This document shows positions 50,179-59,929 of a DNA stretch of 64,000 nt, piece by piece. Both the position numbers and the translations under genes were made by a program. The stretch lies in NCBI GenBank assembly GCA_022486625.1, contig JAKVKH010000019.1:1-64000 (forward strand), in the 5' to 3' direction. The DNA comes from Butyrivibrio sp. GTDB taxonomy: Bacteria > Bacillota > Clostridia > Lachnospirales > Lachnospiraceae. The notes under the pieces were generated by a model that worked only from the letters and a program-made list of their open reading frames with translations, ran no database searches and had not been told where the DNA came from. Each line of letters opens with the position of its first letter. Positions within the stretch are counted from its first letter, which is position 1.

Positions 50179-52569
50179 TCAGTGCTTTGACCATTTCCAG
50201 TCTGCAATTTCCGGCATATCCAGACCGAACTCATGAATATACTGCTTATGCTCGACGAGCTTATCACTCATCTTCTGATAGAGATATGCACCGCGGTTAC
50301 CCAGCTGAGGCAGACGCAGCAGTACATCCTGTACCAGATGGAAACGATCGATATCATTCTGCACACGCATATCGAACGGTGTGGTGATGGTTCCTTCTTC
50401 CTTGTAGCCACGGACATGCAGATCACGGTTATGTCTGCGATAGGTCAGCTCGTGAATCAGTGTCGGATAGCCGTGGAAGTTGAAGATGATCGGCTTGTTC
50501 TTTGTGAACAGCATGTCATATTCGGCATCGGACAGACCGTGCGGATGCTCGGACTGCGGCTGCAGCTTGAACAGATCGACAACGTTGATGACACGGATTC
50601 TGACTTCAGGCAGTTCCTGATTCAGGATGGATACGGCAGCCAGTGTTTCAAGTGTCGGTGTTTCACCTGCGCAGGCCATGACCACATCCGGCTCCGTGCC
50701 GGCATCATTGGAAGCCCATTCCCAGATACCGATTCCCTGTGTACAGTGCTTTACCGCCTGTTCCATGGTCAGCCACTGCGGACGCGGGTGCTTGCTTGCG
50801 ATGATCACATTGACGTAGTTACGGCTGCGGACGCAGTGGTCAAATGTGGAAAGCAGGCAGTTGGCATCCGGCGGCAGATACAGACGTACGACATCTGCCT
50901 TTTTATTGGCAATGTGATCCATAAAGCCCGGATCCTGGTGCGTAAAGCCGTTATGATCCTGCTGCCATACATTGGAAGACAGAATCAGGTTCAGAGAAGC
51001 GATCTGCTCGCGCCATGGCAGCTGATTGCAGACTTTGAGCCACTTTGCATGCTGTGCCACCATGGAATCAATGATCCTGATGAATGCTTCGTAGCTGGCA
51101 AAGAAGCCGTGACGACCGGTCAGCAGATAGCCTTCAAGCCATCCTTCACAAAGATGCTCGGACAGCATGGAATCCATGACACGTCCGTCCTGGTTTAAGA
51201 ACTCGTCGGACTGGAGTTTATCTGCGTTCCATACACGATTTGTTGCTTCGAAGATGTGATTGAGACGGTTGGAAAGTGTCTCATCAGGCCCGAATACACG
51301 GAAGTTACGGCTTTCCTGGTTCAGAGACAGAATATCACGGACAAATTTGCCGAGTTCGATCATATCCTGACCATCGGTGTCACCGGGAACCTTAACATCA
51401 AAGGCATAGTCCCGGAAATCCGGAAGACGCAGATCACGCAGCAGGAGACCGCCGTTTGCATGCGGATTGGAGCCGATTCTGTGCTCTCCTGTCGGTGCAA
51501 GTGCCTTCAGTTCAGGAAGCAGACGCCCTTTTTCATCAAAGAGTTCTTCCGGCTTATAGGATCTGAGCCAGTCGTTTAAGATCTGCAGATGTTCCTTGGG
51601 CTGATCCATCATGATCGGTACCTGATGTGCACGGAAGCTGCCTTCGATGGGAAGACCGTCCACGACCTTTGGACCTGTCCAGCCCTTGGGCGTACGCAGT
51701 ACGATCATCGGCCACATCGGACGGGTTGCATCGCCTGTTTCACGTGCATGCTTCTGGATTGCCCTGATCTCTTCAATGACCGTATCCATGGTTTCTGCCA
51801 TCAGACGGTGCATGGTCATCGGATCGCTGCCTTCTACGAAATACGGCTTCCAGCCGCAGCCTTCGAGGAATTTCTGCAGTTCTTCATGAGAGATACGGGA
51901 AAAGACAGTCGGGTTTGCAATTTTATATCCGTTCAGATGGAAGATCGGAAGTACTGCGCCGTCCGTGACCGGATTAAGGAATTTGTTGGACTGCCATGAA
52001 GTAGCCAGCGGGCCGGTCTCCGCCTCACCATCACCTACGGTAACGGCAGCAATCAGATCCGGGTTATCAAATACGGCACCGAAAGCGTGTGAGATGCTGT
52101 AGCCCAGTTCTCCGCCTTCATTGATGGAGCCGGGAGTTTCCGGAGCGCAGTGGCTCGGTACACCGCCCGGGAAGGAAAACTGTTTGAACAGCTTCTGCAT
52201 ACCATCTTCATCTTCACTGATATTCGGATAGGTTTCGCTGTAGCTGCCTTCCAGATAGGTATTGGCGATAAAGAAATTTCCGCCGTGTCCGGGACCTGAC
52301 AGCAGGATCATATCCAGATCATAACGCTTGATGGCACGGTTTAAGTGCAGATAAACAAAGTTCTGGCCAGGAACGGTTCCCCAGTGACCGACGATTTTTT
52401 TCTTGATCATATCCATGGTCAGAGGCTTTTTCAGCAGAGGGTTTTCAAGCAGATAAAGTTGACCTGCAGACAGATAGTTTGCTGCACGCCAGTACGCATT
52501 CATTTTGCGCAGCAGCTCATCTGTGATGGGACCCTTTTCTTCACAGACAGATATTTTAACATCTTCCAT
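50179..52569 (-). CDS. xfp: Xylulose-5-phosphate/fructose-6-phosphate phosphoketolase
   Basis: 796 residues, thiamine-diphosphate enzyme that splits xylulose-5-P (and often fructose-6-P) with phosphate to acetyl phosphate and glyceraldehyde-3-P (or erythrose-4-P). Family signatures include [41 protein letters not shown], the ThDP-binding [10 protein letters not shown] and the C-terminal [22 protein letters not shown] segment (here [18 protein letters not shown]). The start at 52569 has AAAGGAG about 13 bases before it. It indicates a phosphoketolase shunt for pentose or hexose catabolism. It is divergent from the GH94 phosphorylase gene, with overlapping promoters. Confidence 0.97.
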   Translation of the reverse strand: MEDVKISVCEEKGPITDELLRKMNAYWRAANYLSAGQLYLLENPLLKKPLTMDMIKKKIVGHWGTVPGQNFVYLHLNRAIKRYDLDMILLSGPGHGGNFFIANTYLEGSYSETYPNISEDEDGMQKLFKQFSFPGGVPSHCAPETPGSINEGGELGYSISHAFGAVFDNPDLIAAVTVGDGEAETGPLATSWQSNKFLNPVTDGAVLPIFHLNGYKIANPTVFSRISHEELQKFLEGCGWKPYFVEGSDPMTMHRLMAETMDTVIEEIRAIQKHARETGDATRPMWPMIVLRTPKGWTGPKVVDGLPIEGSFRAHQVPIMMDQPKEHLQILNDWLRSYKPEELFDEKGRLLPELKALAPTGEHRIGSNPHANGGLLLRDLRLPDFRDYAFDVKVPGDTDGQDMIELGKFVRDILSLNQESRNFRVFGPDETLSNRLNHIFEATNRVWNADKLQSDEFLNQDGRVMDSMLSEHLCEGWLEGYLLTGRHGFFASYEAFIRIIDSMVAQHAKWLKVCNQLPWREQIASLNLILSSNVWQQDHNGFTHQDPGFMDHIANKKADVVRLYLPPDANCLLSTFDHCVRSRNYVNVIIASKHPRPQWLTMEQAVKHCTQGIGIWEWASNDAGTEPDVVMACAGETPTLETLAAVSILNQELPEVRIRVINVVDLFKLQPQSEHPHGLSDAEYDMLFTKNKPIIFNFHGYPTLIHELTYRRHNRDLHVRGYKEEGTITTPFDMRVQNDIDRFHLVQDVLLRLPQLGNRGAYLYQKMSDKLVEHKQYIHEFGLDMPEIADWKWSKH

Positions 52570-52629
52570 AATAATTTAGAACTCCTTTCGGCAATATAGC
52601 TGATGGTTAAAAAATTAACATATGGAACT

Positions 52630-52681
52630 ATCATACAATGCTTTTTTGTATACGACAAGCTAAAATATTATACAAAAAAGC
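52630..52681. promoter_or_regulatory. Overlapping divergent promoters (xfp and GH94 gene) in a 13-bp inverted repeat
   Basis: For xfp (minus strand): TTGTCG, 17 bases, TATGAT. For the phosphorylase (plus strand): TTGTAT (52646-52651), 17 bases, TATACA (52669-52674). The perfect inverted repeat GCTTTTTTGTATA (52640-52652) / TATACAAAAAAGC (52669-52681) covers both plus-strand promoter boxes and lies beside the minus-strand -35, so a bound regulator could affect both genes. Confidence 0.65.
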
Positions 52682-52695
52682 AAAATACTTTACAT

Positions 52696-52739
52696 ATATT
52701 GCCATCTTTGCAGAAACGAGGCAGCAGGAAGGGCAATAT
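52696..52739 (+). other. Hairpin in the 5' leader of the GH94 gene
   Basis: ATATTGCC (52696-52703) pairs with GGCAATAT (52732-52739) in the 180-base leader. No U-tract follows, so it is not a terminator; it may affect message stability or hold a regulator site. Confidence 0.4.
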
Positions 52740-52862
52740 CAGACAAGATCAGATAAAGAAACGCAACTGTATCCATTCTTTTTCAGAGCAAAATTCTTTA
52801 GAATCTCAGATATAAGGATACAAAGCACAATTTGTAAGATACAAGCAGAAGGAGACGTGAGA

Positions 52863-55280
52863 ATGAAGTACGGGCATTTTGACAATGACAGGAGAGAATA
52901 CGTAATCGACCGTGTGGATCTGCCGACCTCGTGGACCAATTATCTTGGGGTGGAGGAGATGGCGGCGGTTGTGAATCATACGGCAGGCGGCTATTCGTTT
53001 TATAAGAGTCCGGAATACCATCGTATCAGCAGGTTCAGAGGTAATGCGGTTCCGATGGACAGACCCGGATACTATGTGTATATCCGGGATAATGCAGACG
53101 GAGATTATTTCAGTATTTCCTGGCAGCCGGTCGGTAAAAAGCCGGATCAGGCAGAATATACCTGCAGGCATGGACTTTCCTATACGACTTATGAATGCAG
53201 ATATCGTCAGCTCCATGCGACACAGACCATGATGATTCCGATCGGGGATCAGGTGCTTTTATGGGATGTCCGTATTAAGAATGAAGGACATGAAATAAAG
53301 AAACTGAGCGTTTTTTCCTATATGGAATTTTCCTTCCACTCAATTCTGGCAGATAATCAGAATTATCAGATGAGCCTGTATTGTGCCGGAAGCTCCTGTA
53401 AGGAAGGCATTATAGAAGAAGATCTTTACTATGAGCCGGATGGATATCAGTATTTTACAGCCAGTTTTGAGCCGGATGGGTTTGACTGCATTCGCGACCG
53501 GTTCCTTGGACTTTATCATACAGAGGATAATCCGCAGGCAGTGATCAGCGGCAGATGCAGCGGATCTGTGGAAAAAGGCGGAAATCACTGCGGAGCATTG
53601 CAGAAGGATCTCGTTCTTCATCCGGGAGAAGAGGTCAGGTATATCTTCATGCTGGGAGAAGGAAACAGAGAGCAGGGCAGGATCATTCGCAGAAAATACA
53701 GCAATACGGAAAATGTAGATGCCGCATACCGCATGCTTCACGATTACTGGGAAGAAAAGTGCGCAAAGCTGCAGATCAGTACGCCGAATGACGGAATGAA
53801 TACACTGATCAATACATGGACTTTATATCAGGCAGAAATCAATGTCATGTTTTCCCGTTTTGCTTCATTCATAGAAGTGGGTGGGAGAACCGGACTGGGA
53901 TACAGAGATACGGCGCAGGATGCCATGACCATTCCGCATTCCAACCCGAAGAAATGCCGGCAGAGGATTGAGCAGCTTTTGAATGGTCTGGTATCACAGG
54001 GTTATGGACTGCATCTGTTTGATCCTGCATGGTTTGAACCGAAGGAGGATAACTCTGATGGATTTAAGTCACCGACAGTGATACCGGTATCGGACAAAGA
54101 CAGGATTCATGGACCGGAGGATGCGTGTGCGGATGATGCGCTCTGGCTGATTGCTTCTATTGTGGAATACATTAAGGAAACCGGCGATGACTTTTTTGCA
54201 GATCAGGTATTTCCGTATGCGGACAAGGGAAGCGGCACGGTTTATGAACATATGAAGGCCATTCTCGATTTTTCGGAAAGAGAGACGGGGGCAAACGGAA
54301 TCTGCAAGGGCCTGCGTGCGGACTGGAATGACTGTCTGAATCTGGGCGGCGGTGAAAGTGCCATGGTATCCTTCCTCTATTACTGGGCACTTCAGAATTT
54401 CATTGAACTGGCGGAGCATCTTGGAAGACAGACGGATGCGGATCATTACCGTCAGATCGCGGAGAATGTCAGGAAGACCTGTGATGATGTACTCTGGGAC
54501 GGTGAATGGTACATTCGCGGTATTACGAAAAAGGGCAGAAAGATCGGAACACAGACAGATCTGGAAGGACGTGTCCATCTGGAATCCAATGCATGGGCAG
54601 TGCTGTCCGGGGCAGCAACAGGAGAACGGGCGGTGAAGGCAATGGAAAGTGTGGACAGATATCTTTATACGCCATACGGAATTCTTCTGAATACGCCGGC
54701 CTATACAAAACCGGATCCGGATATCGGCTTTATTACAAAGGTATATCCGGGACTGAAAGAAAACTCATCTGTTTTTTCTCATCCCAATCCATGGGCATGG
54801 GCAGCGGAGTGCAGACTTGGCAGGGGAGATGTGGCAATGAAATTTTATGATGCGCTCTGCCCGGCCAGACAGAATGACAGCATTGAAAAAAGAGAAGCTG
54901 AACCTTATTCCTATTGTCAGTTTATTGTCGGCAGAGATCATGCAGAGTACGGAAGAGCACGTCATCCGTTTATGACAGGTTCAGGCGGCTGGGCATATTT
55001 CTCGGCAACCAGATATATTCTGGGAATCAGGCCGCAGTTCGATCATCTGGAAATTGATCCGTGTATTCCGGGATGGTGGAAGGAATTCAGCATGGTCAGA
55101 CAGTGGAGAGGTGCTACATTCCGAATCCATGTGACAAATCCGGATGGAGTGATGAAGGGTGTCAGGACACTGATTCTTGATGACAGGGAAACGGAAAGTA
55201 TTCCGGCGATGGAGCAGGGCAGTGTTCATATAGTAAAGGTAATTATGGGATCAAGGGAAAGGAGTCTGCATCATGATTAA
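52863..55280 (+). CDS. chbP: GH94 phosphorylase, N,N'-diacetylchitobiose/cellobiose type
   Basis: 805 residues, the length of chitobiose phosphorylase. The sequence follows the Vibrio ChbP pattern closely from MKYGHFDNDRREYVI through SFIEVGGRTGLGYRDTAQDA and the catalytic-acid segment CKGLRADWNDCLNLGGGES (Asp about 490) to HPFMTGSGGWAYFS. Such enzymes use phosphate to split a beta-1,4 disaccharide into a sugar-1-phosphate and a free sugar. Chitobiose is the best guess from memory of the family, cellobiose the alternative. Cytoplasmic, no signal peptide. The ATG at 52863 follows AAGGAG. The mutase gene overlaps its 3' end by 8 bases, which fits use of the sugar-1-phosphate. Confidence 0.9.
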   Translation: MKYGHFDNDRREYVIDRVDLPTSWTNYLGVEEMAAVVNHTAGGYSFYKSPEYHRISRFRGNAVPMDRPGYYVYIRDNADGDYFSISWQPVGKKPDQAEYTCRHGLSYTTYECRYRQLHATQTMMIPIGDQVLLWDVRIKNEGHEIKKLSVFSYMEFSFHSILADNQNYQMSLYCAGSSCKEGIIEEDLYYEPDGYQYFTASFEPDGFDCIRDRFLGLYHTEDNPQAVISGRCSGSVEKGGNHCGALQKDLVLHPGEEVRYIFMLGEGNREQGRIIRRKYSNTENVDAAYRMLHDYWEEKCAKLQISTPNDGMNTLINTWTLYQAEINVMFSRFASFIEVGGRTGLGYRDTAQDAMTIPHSNPKKCRQRIEQLLNGLVSQGYGLHLFDPAWFEPKEDNSDGFKSPTVIPVSDKDRIHGPEDACADDALWLIASIVEYIKETGDDFFADQVFPYADKGSGTVYEHMKAILDFSERETGANGICKGLRADWNDCLNLGGGESAMVSFLYYWALQNFIELAEHLGRQTDADHYRQIAENVRKTCDDVLWDGEWYIRGITKKGRKIGTQTDLEGRVHLESNAWAVLSGAATGERAVKAMESVDRYLYTPYGILLNTPAYTKPDPDIGFITKVYPGLKENSSVFSHPNPWAWAAECRLGRGDVAMKFYDALCPARQNDSIEKREAEPYSYCQFIVGRDHAEYGRARHPFMTGSGGWAYFSATRYILGIRPQFDHLEIDPCIPGWWKEFSMVRQWRGATFRIHVTNPDGVMKGVRTLILDDRETESIPAMEQGSVHIVKVIMGSRERSLHHD

Positions 55281-56691
55281 ATTTGGTACCGGCGGCTGGA
55301 GAGCCGTCATCGGAGATGATTTTACCAAAGAAAATATTCAGATCCTGGCAGGAGCACTCTGCCGGAAAATGCGGGATGAGGGAGTTGCAGGAAGCGGAAT
55401 CGTACTGGGCTATGACCGACGCTTCCTTTCGAAAGAGGCAATGCAGTGGGCTGCGGAGGTCTTTGCAGCAGAAGGAATTACCGCATACCTGATCAACAAG
55501 TCCTCACCGACTCCGCTGGTCATGTTCTATGTAATGAAGCACCAGCTGCCCTATGGAATGATGGTCACTGCAAGCCATAACCCGGCGATCTATAATGGAA
55601 TCAAGATTTTTACGGCAGGAGGAAGGGACGCAGATGAGGCGCAGACCAGAGATATCGAAGCATATATTGATGCTGCAGAGCTTCCGGTACCGGCAATGGA
55701 TTATGAAGCAGGAAAAGACAGAGGACTGATTCAGGAAATCTATCCGCTGAATGAATATATTGACAGTATCATTGCAGAAATCAATATGGATGCCATTAAG
55801 GATAAAAATCTGAGAATCGTGCTGGATCCGATGTACGGTGTTAGCGAAACCTCTCTGCGGATGATTCTGCAGACGGCAAGATGTGAAGTGGAGACCATTC
55901 ATGATCGGCATGATACATTGTTCGGTGGTAAGCTTCCGGCACCTTCCGCAGCAACACTGAGGTCGCTTCAGAACGTTGTGGTAGACGGACATTTCGATAT
56001 CGGTATTGCGACAGACGGTGATGCGGACAGAATCGGTGTCATTGATGATACAGGCAGATTCCTTCATCCGAATGAGATTCTGGTACTTCTGTATTATTAT
56101 CTGGAGAAATATAAGGGGAAAAAGGGACCGGCAGTGCGTAACATCTGCACCACCTGCGTTCTGGATGAGGTTGCAGCGTCCTTTGGAGAAACCTGTTATG
56201 AGGTTCCGGTCGGCTTCAAACATATTTCCTCCAAAATGAATGAGACGGATGCATTGATCGGCGGAGAATCCTCAGGAGGCCTGACCGTCAGAGGACACAT
56301 CAAGGGAAAAGACGGAATCTATGCGGCCATGCTGCTGGTAGAAATGATTGCGGTCACAGGGAAAAAGCTGTCGCAGATCATCCGTGAAATCGAGAGTCTG
56401 TATGGACAGATTCATATGGAAGAAAATGATTATCATTTCAGCCAGGAAAAGAAGGAAGAAATCCAGAAGCGCCTGATGGAAGAAAAGGCACTTCCGGAAC
56501 TGCCGTATGAAATTGAAAAAGTCAGTTATCTTGATGGAAGTAAGGTATATTTCAGGGACGGCGGCTGGGTAATTGCCAGATTCTCCGGAACAGAACCGCT
56601 GCTTCGGATATTCAGTGAGATGAAGAACCCTTCAGATGCACAGAATGTCTGCCGGATCTATGAGGATTTTCTTGGGCTTACCTCAAAATAA
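55273..56691 (+). CDS. Phosphohexomutase (phosphoglucomutase/phosphoacetylglucosamine mutase type)
   Basis: 472 residues of the alpha-D-phosphohexomutase family. The N-terminus has FGTGGWRAVIGD, the phosphoserine loop MVTASHNPAIYNG (Ser about 98), the metal loop ATDGDADRIG, the sugar loop GGESSGG and the phosphate-binding RFSGTEPLLR near the end. Overlap with the phosphorylase gene by 8 bases indicates coupling. It should turn sugar-1-phosphate into sugar-6-phosphate for glycolysis or amino-sugar catabolism. If the phosphorylase acts on chitobiose, this would be a GlcNAc-1-P mutase (inference). Confidence 0.92.
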   Translation: MIKFGTGGWRAVIGDDFTKENIQILAGALCRKMRDEGVAGSGIVLGYDRRFLSKEAMQWAAEVFAAEGITAYLINKSSPTPLVMFYVMKHQLPYGMMVTASHNPAIYNGIKIFTAGGRDADEAQTRDIEAYIDAAELPVPAMDYEAGKDRGLIQEIYPLNEYIDSIIAEINMDAIKDKNLRIVLDPMYGVSETSLRMILQTARCEVETIHDRHDTLFGGKLPAPSAATLRSLQNVVVDGHFDIGIATDGDADRIGVIDDTGRFLHPNEILVLLYYYLEKYKGKKGPAVRNICTTCVLDEVAASFGETCYEVPVGFKHISSKMNETDALIGGESSGGLTVRGHIKGKDGIYAAMLLVEMIAVTGKKLSQIIREIESLYGQIHMEENDYHFSQEKKEEIQKRLMEEKALPELPYEIEKVSYLDGSKVYFRDGGWVIARFSGTEPLLRIFSEMKNPSDAQNVCRIYEDFLGLTSK

Positions 56692-56710
56692 AATTAAATA
56701 ACAAAACGGA

Positions 56711-56756
56711 ATACAATTAAAAGCAGATGCATTGCATCTGTTTTTAATTGTATAAT
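56711..56756 (+). terminator. Long perfect palindrome after the mutase, with a -10 box in its right flank
   Basis: ATACAATTAAAA and CAGATGC pair with GCATCTG and TTTTAATTGTAT (56711-56753), a 19-pair stem interrupted only by one G/T mismatch. The inner hairpin is followed by TTTTT, which makes a good terminator. TATAAT at 56751-56756 overlaps the 3' arm and lies 6 bases before the kinase start. Confidence 0.7.
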
Positions 56757-56762
56757 GGAAAT

Positions 56763-58640
56763 ATGAGAAAAAATACATCAGCGTTTCCAAAATGCAGGAG
56801 AAAACTGCCATTTTTGCAGCATACGATCATTTTTGTGTTTACGATATCATGGCTGATTCCGATTGCCGTTTTTTCGTATTTTATTTTTCATACCTATCAG
56901 AATGCATATGTGACCAAATCCGATAACCTGATCCGGAATGCGGTGAATGTTTCCGGTGTACTGGTGACAACGGACATTGATGAAGCAATTACCAAGATGC
57001 AGAAGCCGACCTATGAAGGGGACTGGGAGAGCATGTATGGCAGTTATGAAAGCGGACAGCTTTCCCGTTCTGCTTTTCTGACTTCTATGAGAGCATCGCT
57101 GATGTACCGTTTTTATATGGACAGGCAGGTCTCCAGATATGCATTCTATATGGATGGAGATGATGTTCCATGCTGTTATTCCGGTAAAAACGGATATCAG
57201 TATGCAAATTATATTCATTATGTCCAGCCGCAGGTCAGCCTGATCATGAAGGAAAACAGTAATTACGTACAGGTCAGAATCATTGACAACCAGATTTATC
57301 TGATCCGAAATCTGTATACAGTTGATAATTATAGAAAATATGGCACATTGGTAATTGGCCTGGTCCGGGACAGACTTTTTGATGAACTCCCGCTTGAACA
57401 GACGGATGATGTGCGCGTCTGTGTAAACGGAGAAGCAGAATACCTGACCAGAGAAGATATTCACGCGGCAGAGGATTCTGCCAAAGAGAATGTTTACCAG
57501 AGCCTTCTTGCAGGCAAAGAGGAGGAACTGACAGAGCGTGGTCTTGCCGGGCTGATTACGGATGAATATGCGGGTTATGCCTATCGGTACAGAAATGATA
57601 ATTATTCGCTTTCACTGTATTATCTGGTGCGGGGAAAATCCCTTTATTCGGGAATATCACATCTGAATGTGCTGGTATTTGCAACGCTTCTGTGTATGAT
57701 TCCGATCATGCTTATGACATACCGGTTTCTGCGGATGCAGCTGGAAAAGCCGCTGATGGAACTGACCGCTGCGGCAGGCAGGATCCGTGATGGCGGGTTC
57801 GGAAGCACAATTGATAAGAATATGCCGAATCAGGAATTTGCGGCGCTGACCGGCTCCTTTAATACCATGTCTCTGCAGATCAAGCATCTGTTTGATACGG
57901 TATATCTGGAGCAGATGGCAACAAAGGATGCGCAGATAGCAGCGCTTCAGGCACAGATCAATCCCCATTTTCTGAATAATACACTGGAGATGATGAACTG
58001 GCAGGCCAGAATGAATAACGATATTGAAGTCTGTAAAATGATTGAAGCACTGGGAACCGTACTGGATTCGAGCATGAACCGCTCCAATGACAGACAGGTC
58101 AGACTTTCGGAAGAACTCAGGTGCGGAGATGCTTTCCTTTATATTATGTCGATGCGGTTCGGGCAGAGGCTGAAGGTAGTGAAAAATGTAGATGAGAAAC
58201 TTCTGCATATCATGGTGCCGCAGCTGATTCTGCAGCCGCTGATTGAGAATGCAATCCGTCATGGTATTGAAAAGGTCAATTCAGGAACCATCTGGCTTGA
58301 TATCCATGCTTCGGGAGACCTGATGATGCTGGATGTCATTAATACAGGTAAAAAACTGACACCGGAGGAACTGAACCGTATTTCCGATATCATATCCGGA
58401 AAATGCAGACTGGACAAGGCAGAGCCTGGAGTACACACTTCAATCGGCATTTATAATGTCAATAAGAGAATCGGGCTGATGTATGGTCCGCAGTACGGTC
58501 TTACCATTTCGCAGCAGGAAGAAACAAAAGTAAGGTCAAGGATCACACTTCCCATGGAAGGGCTTCCGGATGATATGATCGGGAACAGAAACTATGAGCC
58601 TGCGGAAAGCGGGGTGCATGCAGATGATGAGCAGACATAA
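56763..58640 (+). CDS. YesM/LytS-type membrane sensor histidine kinase
   Basis: About 625 residues. Membrane helix near 22-44, a large extracellular sensor (about 45-295), a second helix (about 300-320), a HAMP-like segment and the His_kinase (PF06580) domain with QINPHFLNNTLEMMNW (His about 402). It ends with HATPase (PLIENAIRHGIEK, TSIGIYNVNKRIGLMYG). This class partners YesN regulators in carbohydrate control. The ATG at 56763 is used (56748 is an earlier ATG inside the palindrome); neither has a clear ribosome binding site. The binding-protein gene overlaps its 3' end. Confidence 0.9.
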   Translation: MRKNTSAFPKCRRKLPFLQHTIIFVFTISWLIPIAVFSYFIFHTYQNAYVTKSDNLIRNAVNVSGVLVTTDIDEAITKMQKPTYEGDWESMYGSYESGQLSRSAFLTSMRASLMYRFYMDRQVSRYAFYMDGDDVPCCYSGKNGYQYANYIHYVQPQVSLIMKENSNYVQVRIIDNQIYLIRNLYTVDNYRKYGTLVIGLVRDRLFDELPLEQTDDVRVCVNGEAEYLTREDIHAAEDSAKENVYQSLLAGKEEELTERGLAGLITDEYAGYAYRYRNDNYSLSLYYLVRGKSLYSGISHLNVLVFATLLCMIPIMLMTYRFLRMQLEKPLMELTAAAGRIRDGGFGSTIDKNMPNQEFAALTGSFNTMSLQIKHLFDTVYLEQMATKDAQIAALQAQINPHFLNNTLEMMNWQARMNNDIEVCKMIEALGTVLDSSMNRSNDRQVRLSEELRCGDAFLYIMSMRFGQRLKVVKNVDEKLLHIMVPQLILQPLIENAIRHGIEKVNSGTIWLDIHASGDLMMLDVINTGKKLTPEELNRISDIISGKCRLDKAEPGVHTSIGIYNVNKRIGLMYGPQYGLTISQQEETKVRSRITLPMEGLPDDMIGNRNYEPAESGVHADDEQT

Positions 58641-59907
58641 GCGGAGGGCGGTACTGGCATGCATATTTACTGTCTGTACAGTCAGTGCCTGTGGCAGGCA
58701 GCAGGCAGCGTCGGCAGAAGTGTCTTCTGTACCGGTAACGCTTCATGTGGTGACCATGTTTGGCGGTACAGATCCGAATGCACCTGTTTATGAACAGATT
58801 TCAGAGGAATTTCAAAAGCACCATCCGGAAATTGTGATTTCAGATGAGTCCGGTATTTCAAGTGAGCAGTGGAAAGCTTCCGTGGTAGCGAGATTCAGTG
58901 CCGGGGATGAACCGGATGTGCTGCAGTTTTTTACGGATGCGACGGCAGATCAGCTGGTGGCGATGGATAAGTTTGTAACGCTTTCTGAAATCCGGGCGGC
59001 TTATCCTGAATACGCGGCAGATACTTACGAGTGGGCACTTTCTCAGGTTGCAAACAGTGACGGTGTGGAACGGGCAGTACCGACTACCGGTTACTGGGAA
59101 GGGTTGTACTGCAACCTGGAGCTTTTTGAAGAATATGACATTCCGCTTCCGACAGACTGGACCTCTTTTGCAGATGCAGTCAGCAGATTCAGAGAAAAGA
59201 AAATCATACCGGTTGCATGTGCACTTAGTTCAGTTCCGCATTACTGGATGGAATATCTGCTTTTATACAGTGCGGGGACAGATCTTTATACCAGAACGTG
59301 GACAACGGTTCCACAGGAATATGTGAACGGACTGCGGATGTTTCAGACACTTCGGCAGATGGGGGCATTTCCGGAGGATGCAGATACCATCAGTAATGAA
59401 TATGCACAGACCCTGTTTGAAGACAAAAAGGCAGCAATGATTCTGGAAGGCAACTGGTATCTGCCGGCTATCAGGGATCAGGATCATACAACGGTGATTG
59501 CTTTTCCGGGAGTCCCACAGCAGAAAGCAAAGGCAGGGACAGTGGTCGGCGGAATGACATCCGGGTTCTATATTTCCAGAAGAGCATGGAATGATCCGGA
59601 TAAGCGGGATGCTGCAGTTGCTTTTGTAATGGCCAATACGGACAAGGATGCAGTTCAGCGCTATTGGGAACATGGTGGCGGCAGTGCAACTGCAGCTGTA
59701 AAAGTCATCAGAAGGCAGATGGCGACGCCGCTTTCAGAGTCTGCGGAACGCTATATCCGCTCAGCGCCGGAAACGGTTCTGTCAACGGATTCGCGTATGG
59801 CGCCGCGGGCATACCGGGAGCTGATTGCCGGAATTCTGAATGTTTCAGACGGCTCTTCGCCTGAACAGCTGCTGGAGAAAGTAACCAGGCTGAATGGAGC
59901 GCATTAG
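58624..59907 (+). CDS. Extracellular solute-binding lipoprotein within a sensor operon
   Basis: About 427 residues. Signal peptide with lipobox TVSAC (Cys about 22), then a family 1 sugar-binding fold (TLHVVTMFGGTDPNAPVYEQISEEFQKHHP, DEPDVLQFFTDATADQLVAM, GYWEGLYCNLELFEEYDI, KAAMILEGNWYLPAI). The ATG at 58624 lies 9 bases after GGGG and within the 3' end of the kinase gene; 58618 and 58627 are alternatives. No permease genes are nearby. Sitting between a YesM kinase and a YesN regulator, it is likely to bind an extracellular sugar and modulate the kinase rather than feed a transporter. Confidence 0.88.
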   Translation: MMSRHKRRAVLACIFTVCTVSACGRQQAASAEVSSVPVTLHVVTMFGGTDPNAPVYEQISEEFQKHHPEIVISDESGISSEQWKASVVARFSAGDEPDVLQFFTDATADQLVAMDKFVTLSEIRAAYPEYAADTYEWALSQVANSDGVERAVPTTGYWEGLYCNLELFEEYDIPLPTDWTSFADAVSRFREKKIIPVACALSSVPHYWMEYLLLYSAGTDLYTRTWTTVPQEYVNGLRMFQTLRQMGAFPEDADTISNEYAQTLFEDKKAAMILEGNWYLPAIRDQDHTTVIAFPGVPQQKAKAGTVVGGMTSGFYISRRAWNDPDKRDAAVAFVMANTDKDAVQRYWEHGGGSATAAVKVIRRQMATPLSESAERYIRSAPETVLSTDSRMAPRAYRELIAGILNVSDGSSPEQLLEKVTRLNGAH

Positions 59908-59929
59908 TCAGAGAAAGGATGCAGGCAGA

